From Desulfosporosinus fructosivorans (GTDB lineage Bacteria; Bacillota; Desulfitobacteriia; Desulfitobacteriales; Desulfitobacteriaceae): 64,000 nucleotides of DNA. Positions 45,149 to 54,144 of this stretch are shown here, one piece after another. A program made the position numbers and the translations under genes. Numbering within the stretch: position 1 is the stretch's first letter; each line of letters opens with the position of its first letter. The notes below the pieces were generated by a model. It did no database searches. It was given only the letters and a program-made list of their open reading frames with translations, and was not told where the DNA came from. Location: the NCBI RefSeq assembly GCF_004766045.1, contig NZ_SPQQ01000004.1, positions 310,001 through 374,000 of the forward strand, given 5' to 3'.

Positions 45149-45311
45149 TACGTAAGCAGTATAGCAAACTTCCGTGTAAGCGACCCCAAGTTCGGGGTTG
45201 AGCACAGGGATGTGCGAAGCCGCCAAGGATGGAGAATTTGGCGGAACACTCATTCGTGTTCCGCCCCGATCCCATCTAGGAGCTTACACGGTTAGTTTGC
45301 TCTGCGTCGTA
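45149..45311. repeat. 160-bp structured element with long inverted ends
   Basis: Left arm TACG-AGCAG-AGCAAACT-CCGTGTAAGC (45149-45181) matches the complement of 45282-45311 over about 28 bases, with small gaps. Inside are ACCCC...GGGGT (45183-45199) and a perfect GGCGGAACAC-TCATTC-GTGTTCCGCC hairpin (45240-45265). It lies between convergent genes with no coding frame of its own. A miniature transposable element or a structured RNA are both possible. Confidence 0.5.
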
Positions 45312-45340
45312 GGCACCGAGCGCTGTGTCACACAAGTCTC

Positions 45341-46507
45341 CTAATTTTCAAAAAAGGTACTACTTGTCTTTCCCTCTTCGAAAAGCCGCTTAACTATAGC
45401 ACGTGACTTCTGAGCATTAGCTTTCCAATAGCTAATATCGTTTTCTATGAGGAAATTACCTGGCAAGGTCTGGGATGCAATCTCTGGCTCTTGGTTACGA
45501 AGCAGATAATTCGTCATCCCCCATAATTGAGTTATTGAGAGGTTTGTTTCCACTGATTTAACGATTTGAGGAACAAGCCAAGGCAATTTAGGAATGGTCT
45601 TAACTTGCAGAAATTCCTTCCCTATTGCTTTAATGACTGCCTGTTGCCGCGCGGTCCTCGTTATATCCGCTAATGCATCTTGACGGAACCTTGCATATTG
45701 CAAAGCTTGTGCCCCGTTTAATCGTTGGGTCCCTTTCTTAAGATTAATTACACCGTCAGAGGAGTCTCCTGTGACATAATACATATTTTTTTCAACGTTG
45801 AGAGTTATTCCATCTAGTTTATCAATAATCGATTTAAATCCATTAAAATTTGTGATGACATACCCGTCAATGGACTGGCCTATTAAGTCTTCGATTAATG
45901 CGGTTGTTGTCTTAATTCCTTTACCAACTCGAGCAGCTGCATTTATTTTTTCCTTTCCATAGCCCGGTATGATGACTTGGGTGTCTCGTGGGATGGAAAG
46001 GAGGGCAACTTTACCGTTTGCGGTATTAACACTGGCTACTATGAGAGTATCAGTATTACTGAGCGTAGTATCACCAGGCCGACGATCTAGCCCGACTAAT
46101 AAAACTGTAAAGCGTTCTCCTTTAAAGTTGGAAACAACCTCATGGTATGGCTCAAGCTGTTCTGGGTCTACAACAGAGTCATTTGAGTGTTCGATCGGCT
46201 CTTCTTCAATCGACTCTTCTTCGCTCGATTTTTCTTCGCTCGCATTCGTTTGTTCTTTTGATTCCTCCCTATTTTGGATCGAATGCTCAACAATATTTAA
46301 GATTGGCTTTTCTTCATTTCCTATTACTTGATTGACTAGGACGGCACCAAAGACTAAGCTAATTCCTAAAAACAGCCCCAGTAACATGGCTTTTTTGTAA
46401 CCCTTTAATATCCCGAAAATTGCTCGGCCATAGGATTTAGTTTTCTGCATTCGAGTCCACTCCATTTCAAAGCTTTCTCTTTCTCTTTTCTTTCTCTTTA
46501 GCATCAA
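45341..46507 (-). CDS. LytR-CpsA-Psr (LCP) family wall-polymer ligase
   Basis: 388 residues. A cytoplasmic basic N-terminus, one membrane helix (YKKAMLLGLFLGISLVFGAV) and an acidic linker rich in Glu and Ser (EEKSSEEESIEEEPIEHSN) precede the LCP domain: FTVLLVGLDRRPGDTTLSNT, LIVASVNTANGKVALLSIPR, NFNGFKSIIDKLDGI, and LNGAQALQYARFRQDALADI with the catalytic Arg residues. LCP enzymes attach teichoic acids or other polymers to peptidoglycan. The start is TTG 46507 or the adjacent ATG 46504. Confidence 0.9.
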   Translation of the reverse strand: MMLKRKKRERESFEMEWTRMQKTKSYGRAIFGILKGYKKAMLLGLFLGISLVFGAVLVNQVIGNEEKPILNIVEHSIQNREESKEQTNASEEKSSEEESIEEEPIEHSNDSVVDPEQLEPYHEVVSNFKGERFTVLLVGLDRRPGDTTLSNTDTLIVASVNTANGKVALLSIPRDTQVIIPGYGKEKINAAARVGKGIKTTTALIEDLIGQSIDGYVITNFNGFKSIIDKLDGITLNVEKNMYYVTGDSSDGVINLKKGTQRLNGAQALQYARFRQDALADITRTARQQAVIKAIGKEFLQVKTIPKLPWLVPQIVKSVETNLSITQLWGMTNYLLRNQEPEIASQTLPGNFLIENDISYWKANAQKSRAIVKRLFEEGKTSSTFFEN

Positions 46508-46722
46508 TCATTCTACCTCTAAATATTCAATGCAAAATATGAAATATATAGAAAAAAACTGAAAGCTCTGTGGTCTAGAGGCTTTCTTATTATTGATCCT
46601 ATTCGCGAGACAGCCACTTCTTGTAAGTGGCTGTAGTATCCCTTACTCTGCTTGGAGGAGTAGACCCTCCCTTCGTCGCAACTTGTTCCTCTAAGGATAG
46701 ATGCTTCGCCAAGACTAATCTA

Positions 46723-46782
46723 GGCTTTCGTCATCGAGGTCTCGGTGTTTATACTTTAGTTTAACGAGTTCACTTTTCTGGA
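46723..46782. repeat. Intergenic repeat, copy 2 of 3
   Basis: Shares TTTCGTCA-CGAG and GTT-AACGA-TTCACTTTT with the copy at 7111-7195. CATCGAG-GT-CTCGGTG forms a hairpin. A separate CAGCCACTT...AAGTGGCTG hairpin sits at 46609-46632. The 350-nt gap 46508-46857 holds no other gene. Confidence 0.45.
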
Positions 46783-46857
46783 GGTACCCCTGCTTCTTTA
46801 TTTACATATAATGCCAATAGGCAAGAGACTTTTATGGGCCTTAAGGGGGAATTGACC

Positions 46858-47253
46858 TTGAATTCTAAATACCCTCGTGTCTACGCACCAGTATTACGAA
46901 GTCCTCTACTCTTCCATCATAATACTGGTCTTTCCGCTCCCAACTATAATTCCGTGCAACCAAGGATACCTCATGCAACTCCTAACTTATATTATCCCCA
47001 TCCTACTTCGCCCTATTGGCCCCAATCTCGACACATGGTTCAAGCCCCATTGCCCAATAATTCTCGATCATATCCCTACTACCCTGTTATGCCTAAGGCT
47101 ATGGTTCCCGCACAAGTGCCCTTCTCTTCTTATCCGATTCCTACAGTAACGTATGCAACGACGGTTTCTTCAAATGGATTGGCCCTCATCCTGATTGCAA
47201 CTCTTATTCTGGTTGCACTAGATCTTGTAATTGTTCGCCCACAGAAACGATAG
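46858..47253 (+). CDS. Proline/tyrosine-rich protein with C-terminal membrane anchor
   Basis: 131 residues. Residues 1-105 are rich in Pro, Tyr and Ser with repeated YYP/YPYY/PYWP fragments (NLYYPHPTSPYWPQSRH). Residues 108-130 form one membrane helix (GLALILIATLILVALDLVIV) with a basic end. The plan resembles small YjcZ-type sporulation proteins or spore-coat-like proteins. AAGGGGG is 8 nt from TTG 46858. A strong terminator follows. It is not a recognised family. The hydrophobic tail suggests membrane insertion with the Pro/Tyr-rich part exposed. Confidence 0.6.
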   Translation: MNSKYPRVYAPVLRSPLLFHHNTGLSAPNYNSVQPRIPHATPNLYYPHPTSPYWPQSRHMVQAPLPNNSRSYPYYPVMPKAMVPAQVPFSSYPIPTVTYATTVSSNGLALILIATLILVALDLVIVRPQKR

Positions 47254-47254
47254 A

Positions 47255-47302
47255 AAAAAGGCCCGTGTGCGTTTAAAACTAAAACGCACACGGGCCTTTT
47301 TT
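47255..47302 (+). terminator. Terminator after the Pro/Tyr-rich gene
   Basis: AAAAGGCCCGTGTGCGTTT and its complement form a near-perfect stem followed by TTTTTTC, directly after the stop at 47253. Confidence 0.9.
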
Positions 47303-47323
47303 CAACTAGGCAGTTTAGAATAA

Positions 47324-47470
47324 CTGGTTGTCGATTACATATTTTCTAAAGACCCTTCTCCCATCACGGGCCTTATGGTCCATGGTGACGCTCTGATCAG
47401 AAACATCGTTTTTCTAGCCTTGGTTACAGGGACACTCGACCATCCTTTGCATGAGCTGAAGAGAGACTAG
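47324..47470 (+). CDS. Possible small protein or gene fragment
   Basis: An open frame of 48 codons from CTG (47324) to TAG (47470), DYIFSKDPSPITGLMVHGDA and onward, with a hydrophobic middle (LIRNIVFLALVTGT). No ribosome site or ATG is present, so it may be a decayed remnant or not coding. It lies between a terminator and the lysA stop, and does not overlap another gene. Confidence 0.22.
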   Translation: MVVDYIFSKDPSPITGLMVHGDALIRNIVFLALVTGTLDHPLHELKRD

Positions 47471-47482
47471 TTTCGGATCATA

Positions 47483-48817
47483 TTATCGACTTGCCATTTG
47501 TAAGAACTTCAAACGCGCAGGCAGAATATCATTTCGCAGCAAGTCCGAATGGGTCTCACGTTTTACGATCACATCAGCATGACCGTCCTTCACCAAAACC
47601 ACTCCAGGCCTTGTAAGTCGGTTATAGTTCGAGGACATGGAATAATTATAAGCACCCGTACAGGAAACAGCCAATATATCTCCCGATATGGCTTTAGGCA
47701 AATCAATATCCCAAATCAACATGTCTCCGGATTCACAACACTTTCCAGTAATGGAAACAGACTCAACGGTTTCTTCGTTAGCGCGGTTAGCAAGAACTGC
47801 TTCGTAACGTGCTTGATAAAGTGCAGGACGTGGATTGTCTGCCATACCTCCATCAACAGCAACGTACTTACGGACCTCGGGAATCTCTTTAATGGACCCT
47901 ACAGTATAGAGTGTGATTCCTGCTGTGCCCACGATTGAACGCCCTGGCTCAACAATTACTTTTGGACGCGGAAACTTCCGAGCCCGACAAGCATCCTCCA
48001 AAGAAGACTGTACTGTTTTGGCATAATCTGTTATTTGGGCAGGGTCATCTCCAGACGCATAATAAATCCCGAATCCTCCACCAAGATTCAATTCCTGCAG
48101 AAGGCAACCCGTACGCTCATGAATATCTGCCAAATAGTTAATCATAATCTGAACCTCGTGTCGAAAGGAATCTAATTCAAAGATCTGTGACCCGATATGA
48201 GCGTGAATCCCTTTTACTACGAGATGCGAATAGGATAGCGCTAAATCTAGCGCCCGATCTGCTGTGCCGTCTGGCAATGTAAAACCAAACTTAGAATCGA
48301 TCTGGCCGGTCTGGATATACTCATGGGTATGCGCTTCAATCCCTGGCGTCACCCGCAGCAGAATGTCTACCTGTTGATTCAAATCTGTTGCTATTTCATT
48401 TAGTATACTCATCTCATGAAAATTATCGACGACAATTCGACCAACTCCTGCGTTGAGTGCCATTGCTAATTCCTCACGAGATTTATTATTACCGTGAAAG
48501 TAAATTCGTGCAGTTGGAAAATTGGCCTGAAGGGCAGTGTATAGTTCCCCACCGGAAACAACATCTAAGCCTAGTCCTTCTTCCGCAATAATCCGACACA
48601 TGGCTAGCGTTGAAAACGCTTTAGAGGCATAAATAACCTCCGCATTTTCCATGTCTTCCACAAACGAACTATAGTACTGTCGGCAAATGCCCCGAATATG
48701 GGCTTCATCCATGATGTAAAGCGGTGTTCCAAACTCGTTGACTAATTGTACAGTGTCACATCCGCCAATCTCTAAATGTCCTTGCTCATTTACCAATTGT
48801 GTACCATGCAACCTCAT
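47483..48817 (-). CDS. lysA: Diaminopimelate decarboxylase
   Basis: Last step of lysine synthesis, and the source of lysine for protein and for spores. 444 residues. YASKAFSTLAMCRIIAEEGL (PLP lysine), GIHAHIGSQIFELDSFRHEV, LNLGGGFGIYY, VEPGRSIVGTAGITLYTVG and KCCESGDM are LysA motifs. GGGAGGAAGAGGAA precedes the ATG. A lysine riboswitch with terminator controls it. In Bacillus lysA follows spoVAF, and here three CoA-activase genes stand between them. Confidence 0.95.
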   Translation of the reverse strand: MRLHGTQLVNEQGHLEIGGCDTVQLVNEFGTPLYIMDEAHIRGICRQYYSSFVEDMENAEVIYASKAFSTLAMCRIIAEEGLGLDVVSGGELYTALQANFPTARIYFHGNNKSREELAMALNAGVGRIVVDNFHEMSILNEIATDLNQQVDILLRVTPGIEAHTHEYIQTGQIDSKFGFTLPDGTADRALDLALSYSHLVVKGIHAHIGSQIFELDSFRHEVQIMINYLADIHERTGCLLQELNLGGGFGIYYASGDDPAQITDYAKTVQSSLEDACRARKFPRPKVIVEPGRSIVGTAGITLYTVGSIKEIPEVRKYVAVDGGMADNPRPALYQARYEAVLANRANEETVESVSITGKCCESGDMLIWDIDLPKAISGDILAVSCTGAYNYSMSSNYNRLTRPGVVLVKDGHADVIVKRETHSDLLRNDILPARLKFLQMASR

Positions 48818-48849
48818 TTCCTCTTCCTCCCTTTCCCTATAGGTTATTC

Positions 48850-48891
48850 AAAAAAATAAAAACGGCAACAGAAGGAGATCCTCTGTTACCG
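48850..48891 (-). terminator. Riboswitch terminator of lysA
   Basis: CGG-AACAGA...TCTGTT-CCG on the minus strand is followed by TTTTTATTTTTTT, about 35 nt before the lysA ribosome site. It should form when lysine is bound. Confidence 0.85.
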
Positions 48892-48924
48892 CACAATATG
48901 CACGTAAACATCGACCCTCTTCTC

Positions 48925-49115
48925 CTGTTGGGAGTAGCTCTCCACATGATGCTGGTCTAAACATCACGTGACAGTCCTGCAGCTCTTTACTACAGACCCA
49001 GCGCCAAAAACTACGTATTTTTGGGCTTCGGCGAAATTCCCTTTCCCATGGGCTCATCAGTTTCCGCAAACTTTCTCCACAGTACTTTTGTCATTCGCGC
49101 CTCTACCACACCTCC
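48925..49115 (-). ncRNA. Lysine riboswitch (L-box)
   Basis: The minus strand has the conserved L-box sequence GTAGAGGCGCG near the 5' end, AAAGTACTGTGGAGAAAG, GGGAAAGGGAATTTCGCCGA (with GCCGAAG), CTGGGTCTG, GGACTGTCACG and TGTGGAGAGCTACT, in the order and spacing of the lysine aptamer. It sits directly in front of lysA, so high lysine should end transcription at the following terminator. Confidence 0.92.
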
Positions 49116-49203
49116 ACAGAGATGAGGCATTATTAAATTTTATTAAGTGTATCAGAATCCTCAAAGAAGGTCAATCTTTTCATCCAATTTTTGAACCTTA
49201 AAC

Positions 49204-50226
49204 TCAGGCTCCCTGTCGTTCACTTTCGCGACTCGAAATACCGGTTACAACAGTTGTTGCAATTGACCATTTTCCACAACGATCTCCCCACCTTGCTAAA
49301 CTTATCCCCTCTTGCTGGATCTCCACAACCTCACAGTGGTTTGCACACCCAGAGCATTCAAAGCTTTTTGCTTGGAATTGAGTCTCACCCAAGTGTAGGC
49401 CTCGAAATTTGGTCCCGGTTTCTCCTTGCATGCCGACTCTTTCCTGGGCTAAGTACGCTGCCCCTAACGCACCCATGACACCATAATGTTCAGGCACAAT
49501 CACAGGTTGTCCTAATTCAACTTCAAATGCTTTGCGGATCCCAGGGTTGGCAGCCACTCCCCCTTGAAAGAAAATCGGGCCTCGTATATCTTTGTTTTTA
49601 CCTACGTTATTTAGATAATTTCTCACCATCGCTTGACATAAACCTGCTAAAATATCCGGGAGCGAATGCCCTAACTGCTGTTTGTGGATCATATCTGATT
49701 CAGCAAAGACAGAACAACGCCCTGCAATCTGCACTGGATGTTTTGCTTGTAGGGCTAATGGACCAAACTCTTCGATCGGAATACCCAACCTTGCTGCTTG
49801 CTGATCCAGAAACGACCCAGTTCCTGCTGCACAGACGGTATTCATAGCAAAGTCCGAAACGACACCATCCCTGAGAATGATGATTTTCGAGTCCTGCCCT
49901 CCAATTTCAAGAATTGTCTGCACCTCAGGATTTACTCGGGAAGCTGCGACAGCATGAGCGGTAATCTCGTTTTTCACAACATCGGCTCCTAATAAAGTTG
50001 CCGCAAGCTGACGTGCGCTCCCTGTAGCACCAACCCCGATGATTTCGGCCGAGTTCCCAATCTTAGAGCGCAAGAGTTTAATTCCTTCCTGTACTGTTTG
50101 CATGGGTCGCCCTTGTGTTCTCAGGTATAGAGCCTCTTTCAACGTATTGTTTGGTCGCAGTAGAACTATATTTGTACTGACTGACCCAACATCGACCCCT
50201 AGAAAGTACTTATCTTCCCCCAACAC
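49204..50226 (-). CDS. BcrAD/BadFG-type CoA-dehydratase activase (ATPase subunit)
   Basis: 340 residues, an ASKHA-fold ATPase. FLGVDVGSVSTNIVLLRPNN (phosphate loop 1), GVGATGSARQLAATLLGAD, EIGGQDSKIIILRDGVVSDF and NTVCAAGTGSFLDQQAARLG (with the Fe-S cysteines between subunits), then a C-terminal FECSGCANHCEVVEIQQEG...RCGKWS region. Family members use ATP to drive an electron into 2-hydroxyacyl-CoA dehydratases or benzoyl-CoA reductases. The target here is unknown. GTG 50226, with AGGGGA 8 nt upstream, overlaps the previous gene. Confidence 0.82.
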   Translation of the reverse strand: MLGEDKYFLGVDVGSVSTNIVLLRPNNTLKEALYLRTQGRPMQTVQEGIKLLRSKIGNSAEIIGVGATGSARQLAATLLGADVVKNEITAHAVAASRVNPEVQTILEIGGQDSKIIILRDGVVSDFAMNTVCAAGTGSFLDQQAARLGIPIEEFGPLALQAKHPVQIAGRCSVFAESDMIHKQQLGHSLPDILAGLCQAMVRNYLNNVGKNKDIRGPIFFQGGVAANPGIRKAFEVELGQPVIVPEHYGVMGALGAAYLAQERVGMQGETGTKFRGLHLGETQFQAKSFECSGCANHCEVVEIQQEGISLARWGDRCGKWSIATTVVTGISSRESERQGA

Positions 50227-51358
50227 TTAGCACGTCCCCTCTTGTATGTTCAGTTCTTGGCTCAAAGTTTGCCCTTTCCAGCAGATCCACGAACGCCTCT
50301 AAACGCGTTTGCATCCCTGCATGTCCCGTGTGTTCATCCACAATAAGTGTCATAATAGGCACTTTATATGTTTCTTGGACTCTTGGTAAAACACTGGCTG
50401 CCACAATCTCTGGCATGCAAGATAATGGAAATAGTTGAATAATCCCGTTTACCCCTTCCTGAGCAAATTTTACGGCCGCGCCCACAGTTTCCTGACCATG
50501 CCCTCCCACAAAATGAGGTAAATAGGGCAATGCATGACCTGGATAAGATTTTATGGACCTGTACCCTGGGGCCAACCCTTGAAATACATGATTGCCTACC
50601 CACCCAGAGAGGTAAATCGATCGGTCCACTTCCACTCCCAAACGCCCTAGTTCCTCCTCTATACCCATTGAGGTATACGGATCTAGAATCGTGTAAATTT
50701 CCCCAATAATCCCTATGCGCAGAGGTTTGTAAAACCGTTCGGAAGGACTCAATTCCACTTGACGATCACGAATACTTTCTTGCACCCAGCGAACTGTTTC
50801 CTTAACTCCACTATTAGTCATAGTCTGCGCAATGCGAATTTTGGCAGCTTCATACAATTTCTCTGTTTCCCTCTGGTCAGGTAACCTTGGCCTTGCTGCA
50901 TGAATCAGATCTTCGACTCGATCTAAGGCAACACTCTTCAGGTAGGCGAATCGTAAGGCCTTGAAGATTTTTACCCAAGAATTCTTTGATCCAGCTAAAT
51001 AGCGGATACGCTCTGCTAGGCCAAGCAAGCTTCCATCAGGGGGCTCAAGTGTCACCACATCATAAGCATATCCTGCATCTCGAAGGATCTGCCTTTCCAT
51101 TTCACCATAATACCCAAAACGGCAGGGACCGATTCCTCCCGTAATCACAATCGTGTCCGCACCTTCATTCACCGCTTCAATATAATTACCCAGATTTAAT
51201 TTTAAGGGGAGACAAGCTGATTCCGGCGACAATCTTGTGCCTAATTGCAAGGTTCGTTTACTGTTAATGGGTGGAACCACAACTTCAACATTGAGGGATT
51301 CGAAGAGTGTTTGAATCACGATCCAGGCATTCCCCATGTGCGGAAACGTAACCTTCAT
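50210..51358 (-). CDS. DUF2229/HgdB-like CoA-activase partner 1
   Basis: 382 residues. KVTFPHMGNAWIVIQTLFES at the start, GTRLSPESACLPLKLNLGNY, TIVITGGIGPCRFGYYGEME, GIIQLFPLSCMPEIVAASVL and IVDEHTGHAGMQTRLEAFVD are the DUF2229 signatures, with several conserved cysteines suited to an Fe-S centre. Proteins of this family are often fused to the activase. Here they are separate. ATG 51358 follows AAAGGAGGAAGG. It overlaps the next gene by 17 nt. Confidence 0.8.
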   Translation of the reverse strand: MKVTFPHMGNAWIVIQTLFESLNVEVVVPPINSKRTLQLGTRLSPESACLPLKLNLGNYIEAVNEGADTIVITGGIGPCRFGYYGEMERQILRDAGYAYDVVTLEPPDGSLLGLAERIRYLAGSKNSWVKIFKALRFAYLKSVALDRVEDLIHAARPRLPDQRETEKLYEAAKIRIAQTMTNSGVKETVRWVQESIRDRQVELSPSERFYKPLRIGIIGEIYTILDPYTSMGIEEELGRLGVEVDRSIYLSGWVGNHVFQGLAPGYRSIKSYPGHALPYLPHFVGGHGQETVGAAVKFAQEGVNGIIQLFPLSCMPEIVAASVLPRVQETYKVPIMTLIVDEHTGHAGMQTRLEAFVDLLERANFEPRTEHTRGDVLSVGGR

Positions 51359-52358
51359 GGACCTTCCTCCTTTCAACCATATCTAAAAAGGCTTCGAGGC
51401 GAGTGACAAGGCCCGCTTCTCCGCTGTGTTCGTCAAGGGTTATCACCATATAGGGTTTATGTCGTTCTCGCGCGAAACGCGCTAAAAGTTCTTGAATCAT
51501 AGAATCAGTCCCACATCCAAAACACGATAAATATATGATCCCATCAATTTTCGGGTCAGTAACAAACTTGTTGCCTGCCCCAACAATTTGCTTAGCGTGA
51601 TTCCAAAACAATTTCTTGCGTAAGCCCAACAAATGAGTATCGGCCTCTTCTTGCTTAACGTGTTGAACTAATTCCACCTCTGCCTTCTCATGCAGTCGCC
51701 CCAGAAGGTTTAGATTTGCATAGGGTTCATGAGTTAGGTAAGAATGCCCAACTAATGCGATTCTCAAGCGATCTGGATTCTGGACCCTAACAGGGATTCT
51801 CGGGATTGATTTATCTTTTTGCGAAGCCATTAAGCCCTTTGTAGCACTCCCAATTTCACGCATGCTCTCCTCAAAATTCCAACCCGTACCACTTGAATCT
51901 TGGTACCGCTTCTGCCACTCTTGACCTAGGGTAAAGGCTTTTCGAATATCCGCCTTGCCCTTCCCTAGCTCTAGTCCGAAGACCTGAAGATCTTTCAAAA
52001 CCTGACTTTTGCCTTTCTTCCAGTTTACCGTTACGGTTAAGACCGGGATTCCAGCTGGCACGGCAGGAAATAGGCTCTCTGGGATTCCTAAGAATTTAGG
52101 ACAATTGTATGAGTCCGCGTCAACACTAACCATACGAGGTAAAAAGATCGCATCGACCTTTTCGAGGGCTTGTATATGTCCTGCTAGGAGCTTTAGTGGT
52201 AAACAGGTTTCGTCACTGGCTTTTTTAAGGCCCTGTTCCATGATTTGTCGATTGGTGGGTGAAGAGGTCACTACTTCAATATCCAGCGCATGAAAAAATC
52301 CAGCCCAGAATGGAAAATAATCATAATAAAATAGAGCCCGCGGAAAACCGATTTTCAC
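51285..52358 (-). CDS. DUF2229/HgdB-like CoA-activase partner 2
   Basis: 357 residues, a paralogue of the downstream gene: KIGFPRALFYYDYFPFWAGF, ASDETCLPLKLLAGHIQALE, IIYLSCFGCGTDSMIQELLA and ITLDEHSGEAGLVTRLEAFL. GTG 52358 is 9 nt from AAAGGA. Its last 25 codons (VHEGYVSAHGECLDRDSNTL and onward) lie in the first 74 nt of the next gene and do not look family-like, so the stop may have drifted past an older one. Confidence 0.8.
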   Translation of the reverse strand: MKIGFPRALFYYDYFPFWAGFFHALDIEVVTSSPTNRQIMEQGLKKASDETCLPLKLLAGHIQALEKVDAIFLPRMVSVDADSYNCPKFLGIPESLFPAVPAGIPVLTVTVNWKKGKSQVLKDLQVFGLELGKGKADIRKAFTLGQEWQKRYQDSSGTGWNFEESMREIGSATKGLMASQKDKSIPRIPVRVQNPDRLRIALVGHSYLTHEPYANLNLLGRLHEKAEVELVQHVKQEEADTHLLGLRKKLFWNHAKQIVGAGNKFVTDPKIDGIIYLSCFGCGTDSMIQELLARFARERHKPYMVITLDEHSGEAGLVTRLEAFLDMVERRKVHEGYVSAHGECLDRDSNTLRIPQC

Positions 52359-52541
52359 TATAATGCATCCTTTCACGTATCACCCAATTTCTAAATATGT
52401 TTCTGCAAATTGGTGATTTTTCATACTTTCAGGTGGAATTAGGCCCTAACGAGCATCTCAGAGGATGAAGACACCTCTTACGAAGCCCGTCAAAGCTCAA
52501 AGATCGCACAAGCACCCGTGCTTCGAACTTTACTTCTCAAT

Positions 52542-54020
52542 TTATGGCTGACGATCTGGGTCTTGAGGTTTTAAGATACTCGGGCGTTGGTTTTTAATGG
52601 GTACTGGAGAGCGTACCAGAATTGCCCCCATCGCCTTAATGTCCATGGGAAGGAGGGGCCAGAGATAAGGAACACCAAACGATTTTGTTCGCCACAAAAG
52701 AAAGAACACCATAGCCGCACCAATCCAAAACCCTAGAAAGTTAAAGAGGCCTGTCATTATTAAGAGAAACAATCGCGCCAAGCGGTTGGCTAAACCCAAT
52801 TCATAGCTAGGAGTCGCAAACGTTCCAACTGCGGCAATGGCGATGTACATCACTACCTCGGGGGCAAAAAGCCCTACTTTGACCGCGATATCCCCAAGCA
52901 TGAAGGCGGCTATTAAACCCAAAGCCGATCCTAATGGGCCCGGTGTATGGATGGTTGCCATGCGTAAAAGATCCACCCCAAACTCCGCCATCAAGATTTG
53001 TGCTAGTAATGGTATTTTGGTTGGTTTAATAAGTCCAATAAACTGAAGCCAATCTGGTAGTAATTGCGGATTCAAGGCTGCACCAAGCCAGAGAGGAAGA
53101 AGGAAAATCGCAGCAAATATCCCACCGAATCGTATCCAACGTAGGTACGCCCCCACGATTGGCTCTTGTCTGTATTCCTCAGCATGCTGCACATGACTCC
53201 AAAAGGTCGCAGGTGCGATCATGACCGAGGGAGAAGTATCAACAATGATAACAACGTACCCTTCAAGCAGGTGAATCGCTGCAACATCCGGGCGTTCGGT
53301 ATAACGCACACGTGGATAGGGATTCCAAAACTTACTTCCCAAGATGAATTCTTCGACACTTTTTTCCGCCATCGGAATCCCATCAATTTTAATGCCTTGA
53401 ATGTCTTTCTGAAGCTTATCCACCATATCCAAGTTGGTAATATCTTCAATGTAAGCTATGCAAACATCAGTTTTTGAACGCCCTCCCACTTGGACCAGCT
53501 TCATGCGCAATTTAGGATCGCGCAAACGCCGTCGTATCAAGGCCGTATTCACAACTAGTGTCTCCGTAAATCCATCTCTAGATCCTCTAGTAACCCGCTC
53601 AATATCCGGTTCTTGAGGCTGACGAGCGGGATACGACCTGACATCAACAATGATTGCTTTATCTTGTCCCTCCACGAAAATCGCCATGGGGCCTGATAAA
53701 ACAAAATAGAACACCTTATCCATTGTCGCAACTTCAGAAACCTGTAAATTTACGATGCTCCCCTTAACTAACTTTTCAAGCGAATTGACTATTAGGTCCG
53801 ATCGTTCTAAGTGAATAAGTACCGATAATATGTAGCTGACCACGTTCGAATCTACCATTCCATTGACCGAATAAATCGCTACTCGTTTTCCGCCAATGGA
53901 CATCTCCCGCAGAACAATATCGAAGCAATCAGGAACTCCTAATTCCCGATTTAGGTAGTCCACATTTTTTTGATAATTCTTACTCACTGGAACGTTTTTT
54001 TCACTCGAATTATTATCCAT
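52542..54020 (-). CDS. spoVAF: Stage V sporulation protein AF (GerA-family)
   Basis: 492 residues. A soluble N-terminal domain, then five or six membrane segments, as in SpoVAF and GerA-type germinant receptor A subunits (VVSYILSVLIHLERSDLIVN, VVIIVDTSPSVMIAPATFWS, LRWIRFGGIFAAIFLLPLWL, AEFGVDLLRMATIHTPGPLG). ATG 54020 lies 9 nt after GGGGAG. A TTG at 54029 overlaps that site. Last gene of the spoVA operon, probably read in the forespore. Confidence 0.9.
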   Translation of the reverse strand: MDNNSSEKNVPVSKNYQKNVDYLNRELGVPDCFDIVLREMSIGGKRVAIYSVNGMVDSNVVSYILSVLIHLERSDLIVNSLEKLVKGSIVNLQVSEVATMDKVFYFVLSGPMAIFVEGQDKAIIVDVRSYPARQPQEPDIERVTRGSRDGFTETLVVNTALIRRRLRDPKLRMKLVQVGGRSKTDVCIAYIEDITNLDMVDKLQKDIQGIKIDGIPMAEKSVEEFILGSKFWNPYPRVRYTERPDVAAIHLLEGYVVIIVDTSPSVMIAPATFWSHVQHAEEYRQEPIVGAYLRWIRFGGIFAAIFLLPLWLGAALNPQLLPDWLQFIGLIKPTKIPLLAQILMAEFGVDLLRMATIHTPGPLGSALGLIAAFMLGDIAVKVGLFAPEVVMYIAIAAVGTFATPSYELGLANRLARLFLLIMTGLFNFLGFWIGAAMVFFLLWRTKSFGVPYLWPLLPMDIKAMGAILVRSPVPIKNQRPSILKPQDPDRQP

Positions 54021-54144
54021 GCCTCTCAACTCCCCTTGTCATGTTCGAAGTTCATGGTTCGCGGTTCTAAATTCGGGCTCGAATTTGGCCCGTCGTATTA
54101 TTTAGTTGGAACACGAATATCGAACATTGAGCATCGAATATCCC

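Noticed and set aside
44864..45295. 143-codon plus-strand frame after the HAD gene
   Set aside because: It overlaps hairpins and the inverted-repeat element, with no ribosome site or recognisable domain.
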